The notes under the pieces: model-generated
Told to the model about the DNA's origin: nothing
What the model saw: the letters and a program-made list of their open reading frames with translations, nothing else
Database searches by the model: none
Source: Aestuariibius insulae
GTDB taxonomy: Bacteria > Pseudomonadota > Alphaproteobacteria > Rhodobacterales > Rhodobacteraceae
NCBI RefSeq assembly: GCF_040783535.2
Contig: NZ_JBFONW020000005.1
Location: forward strand, 248,001-312,000
Direction of reading: 5' to 3'
Length of the DNA: 64,000 nt
Made by a program: the position numbers and the translations under genes
Shown here: piece after piece, positions 42,789-50,421 of the stretch
Layout of the letters: every line of letters starts with the position of its first letter
Numbering within the stretch: position 1 is the first letter of the stretch

Positions 42789-44306
42789 ATGTCCCGACCC
42801 AAACCCGTTGTCTTGTGTATCCTCGATGGCTGGGGCCTGCGCGAAGATCGGGAGGGCAATGCGCCTGCCCTGGCCGACACGCCGGTGTTTGACCGGATCC
42901 ACGCCACCTGCCCGAGTGCTCGGCTGATCACGCATGGTCCCGATGTGGGCCTGCCGTCCGGGCAGATGGGCAATTCGGAGGTCGGGCACACGAATATCGG
43001 CGCGGGCCGGGTCGTGGCGATGGATCTAGGGCAGATCGATCTGGCGATCGAGGATGGCTCCTATTTCGAGACTGAGGCGATCTGCGATTTCATCGGGAAG
43101 CTCAAGGAAAGCGGCGGGCGAGCGCATCTGATGGGGGTCGTTTCGGATGGAGGGGTGCATGGGCATCTCAACCATCTGCTCGCCACGGCGCGATGGTTTG
43201 TCGATGAGGGGCTCGAGGTTGTCGTCCATGCGATCACAGATGGGCGCGATGTCGGGCCGAAGACGGCGGAGGGGTTCGTCGCGGGGCTGCTGGAGAACCT
43301 GCCGGATAGTGCATCGATCGGGACCGTGATCGGGCGGTATTATGCGATGGATCGCGACAACCGGTGGAGCCGGGTGCGGACGGCCTATGATGCGATGGTT
43401 CTTGGCAAAGGAGAGCAGGCCAAGACGGCTTTGGAGGCGGTGAGTGCCGCCTACGCAGATGACAAGACGGACGAGTTTATCCCGGCCACGGTGATTACGG
43501 ACTATGCCGGGATGGCGGCGGAGGATGGGCTGTTCTGCCTAAACTTCCGTGCGGATCGGGCGCGGGAGATCCTGGCGGCGATCGGCGATCCGGAGTTTGA
43601 CGGCTGGGACCGGGGCGACCGGCCCGAACTGGCGGCGCGGCTGGGGATGGTGGATTATTCCGAGGCGCATAACGGCTATATGGCGACGGCCTTTCCCAAG
43701 CAGGAGATCGTGAACACTCTGGGCGCTTGGGTGGCCAAGGCGGGGTTGCGGCAGTTTCGCGTGGCGGAGACGGAGAAGTATCCGCATGTGACGTTCTTTC
43801 TGAACGGCGGGCAGGAAGATCCGGAGGAGGGTGAGGATCGCAAGATGCCCTCTTCGCCCGATGTGGCGACCTATGACGAGCAGCCCGAGATGTCGGCGGA
43901 GGCGGTCACGGATGCCTTCGTGGGCGCGATCGAGGCGGGCTATGACCTGATCGTCTGCAATTACGCCAATCCCGATATGGTCGGTCATACCGGCGATCTG
44001 GAGGCGGCGATCAAGGCCTGCGAGGCTGTCGATGCCGGGCTGGGGCGGGTCATGGAGGCGCTTGAGGCGGCGGGCGGGGCGATGCTGCTGACCGCCGATC
44101 ACGGCAATTGCGAGACGATGATCGATCCCGATACCGGCGGGCCGCATACGGCGCATACGCTGAACCTTGTCCCCGTGGCGCTGGTCGGCGGGCCCGAGGG
44201 CGCGGGGCTGAAGGATGGGCGGCTCGCGGATCTGGCGCCGACGCTTCTGGCGCTGATGGAGCTGGATCCACCCGAGGAGATGACGGGGGAGAGCTTGCTG
44301 ACGTGA
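42789..44306 (+). CDS. gpmI: 2,3-bisphosphoglycerate-independent phosphoglycerate mutase
   Basis: This 505-residue manganese enzyme interconverts 3- and 2-phosphoglycerate. VVLCILDGWGLREDREGNAP supplies the first metal ligand; GLPSGQMGNSEVGHTNIGAGRVV holds the phosphorylated serine; DGRDVGPKTAEGF, NFRADRAREI, KYPHVTFFLNGG, NYANPDMVGHTG and TADHGNCE follow in family order. Length is normal. It starts the gpmI–envC–ctpA–rppH–unknown run; its stop overlaps the GTG of the envC-like gene (GTGA). Confidence 0.97.
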   Translation: MSRPKPVVLCILDGWGLREDREGNAPALADTPVFDRIHATCPSARLITHGPDVGLPSGQMGNSEVGHTNIGAGRVVAMDLGQIDLAIEDGSYFETEAICDFIGKLKESGGRAHLMGVVSDGGVHGHLNHLLATARWFVDEGLEVVVHAITDGRDVGPKTAEGFVAGLLENLPDSASIGTVIGRYYAMDRDNRWSRVRTAYDAMVLGKGEQAKTALEAVSAAYADDKTDEFIPATVITDYAGMAAEDGLFCLNFRADRAREILAAIGDPEFDGWDRGDRPELAARLGMVDYSEAHNGYMATAFPKQEIVNTLGAWVAKAGLRQFRVAETEKYPHVTFFLNGGQEDPEEGEDRKMPSSPDVATYDEQPEMSAEAVTDAFVGAIEAGYDLIVCNYANPDMVGHTGDLEAAIKACEAVDAGLGRVMEALEAAGGAMLLTADHGNCETMIDPDTGGPHTAHTLNLVPVALVGGPEGAGLKDGRLADLAPTLLALMELDPPEEMTGESLLT

Positions 44307-45385
44307 TCCGTCTGGCCGCCTTGATCTGGGTTCTCGCGACGGGGGCGCCCGCGCAGGATTTGCGCGAGGCTTCGGCGACATTGATCGGGATCTCGGAGCG
44401 GCTGGAGGCGGCGGAGGGCTCTCGCGACAAGATCCGGGCGCTGACCGAGGTGGTGCAGGCCTATGAGGCGGGGCTGGCCTCTTTGCGGGACGAGATGCGG
44501 CCTTTGGCAGAGCGGCAAGCGGTTCTGGAGCAGGTGATCGCGGCGCAGCAGGCGGAGATCGCCGATCTGCTGGGCGTGCTGCAGACCATCGGAGCGGAGG
44601 CGCCGCCTGCCCTGATGGCGCATCCGTCCGGTCTTTTGGGTTCGGCGCGGGCCGGGATGATCCTGTCGCATATGAGCGACGGTTTGCAGGCACGGGCCGA
44701 TGCTCTCTCTGCCACGCTGGCAGAGATCGAGGCCCTGCGCGCCGAGCGGGAGGCGGCGCTGGGCGTGCTGCAGACGGGGCTGGAGAACATGACGGAGGCG
44801 CGCGGGCAGATCGCGCGCGCTTTGGCCGACCGGGAGCCGCTTCCCAAGCGGTTCGAGGAGGATGCGATCGATACGGCCTTGCTGCTGGCCGGCGCCGAGA
44901 CGCTGGAGGCTCTGGCCGATGGGCTGGCCCAGACGGGGCGGCGGCAGGCGCCGGAAGGATCTGCGGATGGCGGTGCGGGCGGGCATCCGCTTCCGGTGAC
45001 CGGAGAGATCAGTCAGCGGTTCGATGCGGACCAGACGCGGCCCGGCTGGATGGTTCAGACCGCGCCTGCCGCCTTGGTGCGGATGCCCGCGACGGCGACG
45101 ATTCTTTATGCCGGGCCGCTTCTGGATTATGGAAACGTGGTGATTCTCGAACCCGAAGCCGGGCTGATGGTGATCCTTGCAGGGCTCGCCAAGATCGAGG
45201 GCGAGGTCGGGGATATCGTGGCCGAAGGCTATCCGATCGGTGAAATGGGCGGTCAGATTGACGCGATTCTGGCACATGACAGCACAGTGAATGGCATTGC
45301 TCCGACAGAAACGCTTTATATAGAGGTCCGAGATCAAGATGGGCCGCGAGACCCCGCGACATGGTTCGCGAAGGATGAGGAATGA
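44303..45385 (+). CDS. EnvC-like periplasmic coiled-coil protein with degenerate LytM domain
   Basis: The 360-residue product begins with a signal (MIRLAALIWVLATGAPA before QDLRE), then two coiled-coil helices (residues about 20–75 and 120–175) and a C-terminal LytM/M23-like domain (VTGEISQRFDADQTRPG … VRMPATATILYAGPLLDYGNVVILEPEAGLMVILAGL … GEVGDIVAEGYPIGEMGG). The histidines that bind zinc in active M23 peptidases are absent, so it should activate an amidase rather than cut peptidoglycan, as EnvC does. Start is GTG overlapping the gpmI stop; its own stop overlaps ctpA. Sitting beside ctpA is normal in alphaproteobacteria. Confidence 0.88.
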   Translation: MIRLAALIWVLATGAPAQDLREASATLIGISERLEAAEGSRDKIRALTEVVQAYEAGLASLRDEMRPLAERQAVLEQVIAAQQAEIADLLGVLQTIGAEAPPALMAHPSGLLGSARAGMILSHMSDGLQARADALSATLAEIEALRAEREAALGVLQTGLENMTEARGQIARALADREPLPKRFEEDAIDTALLLAGAETLEALADGLAQTGRRQAPEGSADGGAGGHPLPVTGEISQRFDADQTRPGWMVQTAPAALVRMPATATILYAGPLLDYGNVVILEPEAGLMVILAGLAKIEGEVGDIVAEGYPIGEMGGQIDAILAHDSTVNGIAPTETLYIEVRDQDGPRDPATWFAKDEE

Positions 45386-46737
45386 GTGGAATGAAAAAAG
45401 TTCTGATGGTGGCGGCTGCCGGCACGATTGCAGGCGCTGCCCTCACAAGCCAGCTGGCGGGGCCGCTGCTGGCACAGGACAGCTCTGACAGTGTGTACGA
45501 GCAACTGGATCTGTTCGGCGACATCTTCGAGCGAATCCGCGCCCAATATGTGGAAGAGGTGGACGAAGGCGATCTGATCGAGGCCGCCATCGACGGGATG
45601 CTCACCTCGCTGGATCCGCATTCCAGTTACTTGTCGCCGGAGGATGCCAATGCGATGCGGGTTCAGACGCGCGGCGAGTTCGGCGGTCTGGGCATCGAGG
45701 TCACGCAGGAGGAGGGCTTTGTGAAAGTCGTCTCTCCGATTGATGGAACGCCTGCGGATGCGGCGGGTGTTCTTGCTGGAGATTTCATCACGGCTGTCGA
45801 CGGGGAAAGCGTGCTGGGTCTGACGCTGGACGATGCGGTCAAGTTGATGCGGGGGCCTAAGGGGTCCGAGATCGTCATCACAATCGTGCGCGAAGGCGAG
45901 CAGGAGCCGTTCGATCTGTCGCTGACCCGCGATACGATCCCGCTGATCGCCGCCCGCGCCCGGACCGAGGGCGAGACGGTGGTGCTGCGCGTGACGACGT
46001 TCAACGAACAGACCTATCCCAACATGAAGGACGGTCTGGAAGAGCAGATCGAGGATGCGGGCGGGATCGACAATATCAACGGGATCGTGCTGGACCTGCG
46101 CAACAATCCGGGCGGTTTGCTCAATCAGGCGATCAAGGTGTCGGACGCGTTTCTGGAAGAAGGCGAAATCGTCTCGACCCGTGGGCGCGGATCGCGCGAT
46201 AGCGACCGGGCCAATGCGACGGCGGGCGATCTGGCCGAAGGCAAGCCCATCGTGGTGCTGATCAATGGCGGATCCGCCTCGGCATCCGAGATCGTGGCGG
46301 GCGCGCTTCAGGATCACGAGCGGGCCATCGTCATCGGCACCAAGAGCTTTGGCAAGGGATCGGTGCAAACCGTCATGGCCCTGCGCGGCGAAGGCGCGAT
46401 GCGGCTGACGACGGCGCGGTATTACACGCCATCCGGGCGGTCGATCCAGGCGCTGGGCATTTCGCCGGATATCATCGTGGAGCAGCCCCGGCCCGCCCCT
46501 CCGACCGAAGAGGAAGAAGCCGAAGACGAGGCCGAAGAGGACAACCGCCGCAATTTGGGCGGCGAGGCGGATCTGCGCGGATCGCTCGACAATGACAGCC
46601 TGACGGACGAGCAGGTGGACCAGATCCTCGAAGACCGGGCGCGGGCCGAAGATGCCGCTGCCCTGCGCGAGGAGGATTACCAGCTGGCCTACGCGATCGA
46701 TATCCTCAAGGGGCTGAGCGCCCTGCGGTCGGAGTGA
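45382..46737 (+). CDS. ctpA: S41 family carboxy-terminal processing peptidase
   Basis: This 451-residue periplasmic protease has a signal (MKKVLMVAAAGTIAGAALT), the S41 N-terminal helical region (DGMLTSLDPHSSYLSPEDANAM), a PDZ domain (GGLGIEVTQEEGFVKVVSPIDG … AGDFITAVDGESV), and the catalytic domain: GIVLDLRNNPGGLLNQAI, INGGSASASEIVAGALQD (Ser nucleophile) and KSFGKGSVQTVMAL (Lys). The C-terminal tail is acidic (residues about 372–395). It trims C-termini of envelope or wall-related proteins. It overlaps both neighbours by 4 nt. Confidence 0.95.
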   Translation: MSGMKKVLMVAAAGTIAGAALTSQLAGPLLAQDSSDSVYEQLDLFGDIFERIRAQYVEEVDEGDLIEAAIDGMLTSLDPHSSYLSPEDANAMRVQTRGEFGGLGIEVTQEEGFVKVVSPIDGTPADAAGVLAGDFITAVDGESVLGLTLDDAVKLMRGPKGSEIVITIVREGEQEPFDLSLTRDTIPLIAARARTEGETVVLRVTTFNEQTYPNMKDGLEEQIEDAGGIDNINGIVLDLRNNPGGLLNQAIKVSDAFLEEGEIVSTRGRGSRDSDRANATAGDLAEGKPIVVLINGGSASASEIVAGALQDHERAIVIGTKSFGKGSVQTVMALRGEGAMRLTTARYYTPSGRSIQALGISPDIIVEQPRPAPPTEEEEAEDEAEEDNRRNLGGEADLRGSLDNDSLTDEQVDQILEDRARAEDAAALREEDYQLAYAIDILKGLSALRSE

Positions 46738-47249
46738 TGCCGGGGGGCGGGGTCGACGGCCTTCCCTATCGGGATTGCGTCGGCGTCGCGGTTGTCAACC
46801 GCGACGGCAAGGTCTTTGTCGGGCAAAGGCGCGACAACTCTGCCGATGCCTGGCAGATGCCGCAAGGCGGGATCGACGAGGGCGAAAGCCCGCAATTGGC
46901 CGCCTTGCGCGAGCTGGAAGAAGAGACCGGGATCTCCTCCGATCTCGTCGTCCTGAGCGCCGAGATCGACGATTGGGTCCATTACGATCTGCCCGAGGAG
47001 CTTGTCCCGACCCTATGGGGCGGCAAGTATCGCGGGCAGCGGCAGAAATGGCTGCTGCTTGAGTTTCGCGGCGAGGATCACCACGTCAATATCGAGACGA
47101 AGGAGCCGGAATTCTCGACCTGGAAATGGGCAGATCCGGAGGATCTGGTGGATATGATCGTGCCGTTCAAGCGCGAGGTCTACGCGACGGTTCTGGAAAC
47201 CTTCGGCGAGCGGATCGAACAGATTGCCAAAACAGGAGAGAGCCGATGA
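46734..47249 (+). CDS. rppH: RNA pyrophosphohydrolase (Nudix)
   Basis: This 171-residue Nudix hydrolase removes pyrophosphate from 5'-triphosphate mRNA, starting decay. The N-terminal YRDCVGVAVVNRDGKVFVGQRRDN, the Nudix box GGIDEGESPQLAALRELEEE, TGISS, and YDLPEELVPTLWGGKYRGQRQKWLLLEF match RppH. A GTG at 46734 overlaps the ctpA stop; an ATG follows at once, so either start is possible. Coupled to the unknown gene after it by ATGA. Confidence 0.94.
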   Translation: MMPGGGVDGLPYRDCVGVAVVNRDGKVFVGQRRDNSADAWQMPQGGIDEGESPQLAALRELEEETGISSDLVVLSAEIDDWVHYDLPEELVPTLWGGKYRGQRQKWLLLEFRGEDHHVNIETKEPEFSTWKWADPEDLVDMIVPFKREVYATVLETFGERIEQIAKTGESR

Positions 47250-47716
47250 GACTTCGATCCATGATGGCCGCGGGCTGCGCGATGATCGCAGGAGAGGCGG
47301 CGGCGCTGAGTTGCATGCAGGTCACGCTTGAGGATGCCTATGAGCAGGCGGCCGCAAGCGAGGAGACCTATCACGTGGTCGAAGGCACCTTTGCCTTTGA
47401 CAGCAAGAAGGCCCCGTCTTTCGCAGAAACGGGGCAGGCGCCGGAAGGGGCGGAGCTGCCGGCCCGCTTCGAGGGGATGGCGCTGAATACGGATGGGTTC
47501 ACGACCGAGGTCGAGACTGAGGTCACGCTGGCCATCACTTGCGCCGGTCCCTGGTGCGGCGGGATCGAGCCGGATGTGCCGCTGATCGCGTTCCTGAGGG
47601 TCGATGACGACAGGCTGGTTCTGGACGCGACGCCGTGCGGCGGATCTGCCTTCGGGCAACCGGATGAAGCTATGCGACAAACGCTGTTGGACTGTGTAGA
47701 CGGAGGATGTTCCTAG
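47246..47716 (+). CDS. Exported protein of unknown function with several cysteines
   Basis: I do not recognise this 156-residue protein. It begins MRLRSMMAAGCAMIAGEAAA, a probable signal peptide, followed by LSCMQVTLEDAYEQA. The mature part has six cysteines, including ITCAGPWCGG, TPCGG and the final DCVDGGCS, which suggests disulfide bonds in the periplasm. A segment TYHVVEGTFAFDSKK and PLIAFLRVDDDRLVLDATPCGG looks beta-rich. It is translationally coupled to rppH (ATGA) and ends the gpmI run, 19 bp before a methyltransferase gene. Confidence 0.7.
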   Translation: MRLRSMMAAGCAMIAGEAAALSCMQVTLEDAYEQAAASEETYHVVEGTFAFDSKKAPSFAETGQAPEGAELPARFEGMALNTDGFTTEVETEVTLAITCAGPWCGGIEPDVPLIAFLRVDDDRLVLDATPCGGSAFGQPDEAMRQTLLDCVDGGCS

Positions 47717-47735
47717 GCAGATCCGGCGGAGTTCC

Positions 47736-48590
47736 ATGACCAAGACAAAACTCGACACGCAGGCCATCGGGCTGGATGCCGGTCTGGGCCTTATCCGCTG
47801 GCTGACGGGCCGCGAGGACATGCATTACGGGCTGTGGGACGGGATCGACGTTTGCGCAGCCAATCTGGGACCGGCGCAGGCGGCCTATACCGAGCGACTT
47901 TTTTCGCTGCTGCCCAAGGGGCCTTTGCGGATCCTCGATATCGGCGGCGGCGCCGGAGAGACGGCGGGAAAGCTGATCGCTTTGGGCCATCGGGTCGAGA
48001 TCGTGGTGCCCTCGCCTCTTTTGGCGGAGCGGTGCCGGACAAATGCGCCGGGGGCGGTGGTTCACGAGGCGAAGTTTGAGGAGGCCAATGTTGAAGGCCC
48101 CTTCGATCTGTGCCTTTTTTCCGAAAGTTTTCAGTATATTCCGCTGGATCAGGGGCTGAGTAAATGTCTGACGCTGCTGGGACCGGAGGGGCGGATCATC
48201 GTCTCGGATTGCTTTCGCAACGAGGGGTACACGGTCGACAAGACGCGCGCAAAGGTGGGCGGCGGGCATCGGATCGGGGCGTTTCGCGAGACACTGGAGG
48301 GGCTGCCGCTGAAGGTCGTCCATGAGAGCGACATCACCGAGGCGGTCGCCCCGTCGGTGGAGATCGAGCAGGCTTTGTTCAACGTGGTCGGCGGCGCGGT
48401 CGAGCGGATCGACAGGGAGCTGTCCGAGGTCAAACCGGCGCAGCGCTGGCTGCTGAACCGCGCTTTGCGGCTGGTGATGTCAGAGCGTAAGCGCGAGAGG
48501 CTGCGGGTCCGCCTGATGGAGCAGACCCGGTCGGCCGAGGCCTTTTGCGAACATAACCGCTATCTGATGATGCGACTGGAGCGGGCCTGA
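47736..48590 (+). CDS. SAM-dependent class I methyltransferase
   Basis: This 284-residue protein has methyltransferase motif I as LRILDIGGGAGETAGKLIALG, motif II near VEIVVPSPLLAERC, FDLCLFSESFQYIPLDQGLSKC (motif IV region) and GRIIVSDCF (motif VI), with a helical C-terminal part rich in Arg (SERKRERLRVRLMEQTRS). The N-terminal HYGLWDGIDVCAANLGPAQAAYTE resembles methyltransferases acting on lipids or small molecules (for example of the sarcosine/cyclopropane type), but the substrate is unknown. It is convergent with the second lytic transglycosylase (3-bp gap). Confidence 0.85.
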   Translation: MTKTKLDTQAIGLDAGLGLIRWLTGREDMHYGLWDGIDVCAANLGPAQAAYTERLFSLLPKGPLRILDIGGGAGETAGKLIALGHRVEIVVPSPLLAERCRTNAPGAVVHEAKFEEANVEGPFDLCLFSESFQYIPLDQGLSKCLTLLGPEGRIIVSDCFRNEGYTVDKTRAKVGGGHRIGAFRETLEGLPLKVVHESDITEAVAPSVEIEQALFNVVGGAVERIDRELSEVKPAQRWLLNRALRLVMSERKRERLRVRLMEQTRSAEAFCEHNRYLMMRLERA

Positions 48591-48593
48591 CGC

Positions 48594-49937
48594 CTAGCGC
48601 AGCCGCTCAAGCAGCCTGAGCGAGGCATAGCCGTCGGGCACGAGCCCGTTCGCGCGCTGATAGCTGCGGATCGCGTCGATTGTGTTCGGGCCGATCCGGC
48701 CGTCGACACCCTGGGTCGAGAACCCGGCGCGGGTCAGCCGCCGCTGCAGCTCTTCTCGTTCGGCAAAGCGAAGCGCGCGGTCGCCGCGCGGCCAGCTGGC
48801 CTGGATCGGCGCCTTGCCCGCGATGCGGTCGCTGAGATGGCCGACGCCGATCACATAGGCGTCGGCGGTGTTGTAGCGCTCGATCACCTCAAAATTCTTG
48901 AAGATCATGAAGGCCGCGCCTTGCGCTCCGGCCGGGAGCAGGATCGAGGCGCTTCCGTGGTCTGGCACGGGCTGGCCGTTCATGGCGACGACGCCATCGG
49001 CCGCCCATTGGGCAGGACTGCGGGTGATCTTGCGGCTGGCCTGAGTGTAGTCGAAGCCGTCGGGGACGCGCACCTCGACGCCCCAGGGCTGGCCCTGAAC
49101 CCAGCCGAAATTCTTGAGATAGGCGGCGGTGGAGGCGAGCGCGTCGGTCGGATCGTCCGACCAGATGTCGCGCCGTCCGTCGCTGCGGAAATCGACGGCG
49201 TAGGACAGGTAGGAGGTCGGGATGAACTGCGTGTGGCCCATGGCGCCCGCCCAGCTGCCGGTCATGTTCTGCGGGGTGGTGTCGCCGTTCTGCAGAATCT
49301 CGAGCGCTGCGACGAGCTGGCTTTCAAAGAACGATCCTCGACGTCCGTCGAAGGCAAGCGTGGCCAGTGCGCCAATGATCGGGGTGTCGCCGCGCACTTC
49401 GCCATAGGCACTTTCGAGGCCCCAGACGGCGACGACGACCTCTTTTTCGACTCCGTAACGGGCTTCGATCTCGTCTAGGATGGCAGCGTGTTCGCGCAAG
49501 GCGGCCTTGCCATTGCTGACGCGGCTGTCGGAGACCGCACTGTCGAGATAGTCCCACAGCGTTTTGGTGAACTCCGATTGGTTGCGGTCGCGGCGGATGA
49601 CGTCGGCATTGTAACGGATATCCGAGAAGGCATTGCTAAGCGTTGCGTCGGTGATGCCCTGCGCCTGGGCGCGGGTCCGGAAGTCGCGGATCCAGCGGTT
49701 GAACGCCTCGTTCGATGTGGCCTGGGCGAGGGTCACGGGCGCCTCCTGCGATGGGCTGACGTCGGCGGGGCGGGATTGCGGCCTGAGCGAACTGGCTAGC
49801 ACGACCACCGCGGGCCGCGCCTCGGGCCTGGGCGACTGCGCGACAGGGGTCGCGACGGCGGCCCCGGCCCCCGAGATCAGGGCGAGTGGGAGGGTGGCGC
49901 GGCGGATCGCGCGGCGAAGCTGCTCTGTGTTCCTCAT
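48594..49937 (-). CDS. Lytic murein transglycosylase with peptidoglycan-binding domain, second copy
   Basis: This 447-residue protein is a paralogue of the gene at 7721–8965. The MltB-type domain has VAVWGLESAYGEVRGDTPIIGAL (catalytic Glu), FDGRRGSFFESQLVAALEILQNGD, GSWAGAMGHTQFIPTSYLSYAVDF and DIWSDDPTDALASTAAYL; the C-terminal PG_binding_1 domain has ELQRRLTRAGFSTQGVDGRI and AIRSYQRANGLVPDG. Unlike its paralogue it has a normal signal region (IRRATLPLALISGAGAAVA) and no lipobox, so it is probably soluble in the periplasm, with a Pro/Arg-rich linker. Start MRNTEQLRRA at 49937; an in-frame extension upstream is unlikely. Confidence 0.92.
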   Translation of the reverse strand: MRNTEQLRRAIRRATLPLALISGAGAAVATPVAQSPRPEARPAVVVLASSLRPQSRPADVSPSQEAPVTLAQATSNEAFNRWIRDFRTRAQAQGITDATLSNAFSDIRYNADVIRRDRNQSEFTKTLWDYLDSAVSDSRVSNGKAALREHAAILDEIEARYGVEKEVVVAVWGLESAYGEVRGDTPIIGALATLAFDGRRGSFFESQLVAALEILQNGDTTPQNMTGSWAGAMGHTQFIPTSYLSYAVDFRSDGRRDIWSDDPTDALASTAAYLKNFGWVQGQPWGVEVRVPDGFDYTQASRKITRSPAQWAADGVVAMNGQPVPDHGSASILLPAGAQGAAFMIFKNFEVIERYNTADAYVIGVGHLSDRIAGKAPIQASWPRGDRALRFAEREELQRRLTRAGFSTQGVDGRIGPNTIDAIRSYQRANGLVPDGYASLRLLERLR

Positions 49938-50036
49938 GAGCGTCAGACTACCTGAAATGATGAATCCCGGGAAGATCTTCTTCGCGTCATAAGGCCGCTT
50001 TTTGGGCGATTTTCTGCCCGGGGCGGGGAACATCTA

Positions 50037-50060
50037 GGGGGTGAGCCGTATTGCACCCCC
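50037..50060 (+). promoter_or_regulatory. Hairpin in the 5' region of the small gene at 50077
   Basis: GGGGGTG/CACCCCC (50037–50043 with 50054–50060) is a perfect 7-bp stem with a 10-nt loop. It ends one base before AAGGAGG (50062–50068), the ribosome binding site of the next gene, so folding could affect initiation there. Confidence 0.4.
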
Positions 50061-50076
50061 CAAGGAGGCCACGCTC

Positions 50077-50421
50077 ATGAGTAGACCGCAGAAATATGAC
50101 CACATCGATTTCACCCCGCCGCAGGAGGTTGCGGATCAGGGCGAGAAGGGGCTCGAGCTGCGCGATAAGTTCGACCGGGGCGGGACGGATGTCGGTGTCG
50201 CGCGTGCGCGCGATCTGAAGAACCGGGAACGGCTGAGCTCCGACACGATCGAGCGGATGGTGAGCTATTTCGCGCGCCACGAGGTCGACAAGGATGCGGA
50301 CGGGTTCGGCGATGATGACGATCCGTCGGCGGGGTACATCGCCTGGCTTTTATGGGGCGGCGATCCCGGAAAGGACTGGGCCGAGGATGTGAAATCCAAG
50401 ATGGACGAGGCGGACGACTAG
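50077..50421 (+). CDS. Small soluble protein with a domain also seen in phage proteins (by recollection)
   Basis: This 114-residue protein begins MSRPQKYDHIDFTPPQEVAD and contains ARARDLKNRERLSSDTIERMVSYFARHEVDK followed by GYIAWLLWGGDPGKDWAEDV. From memory, the R-A-R-D-L…S-x-x-T-I-x-R-M-x-S-Y-F-A-R-H…I-A-W-L-L-W-G-G-D block also occurs in phage morphogenesis-associated proteins; I cannot test this. No phage gene is nearby. AAGGAGG 8 nt upstream supports the start. Its stop shares a CTAG with convergent rnr. Confidence 0.65.
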   Translation: MSRPQKYDHIDFTPPQEVADQGEKGLELRDKFDRGGTDVGVARARDLKNRERLSSDTIERMVSYFARHEVDKDADGFGDDDDPSAGYIAWLLWGGDPGKDWAEDVKSKMDEADD

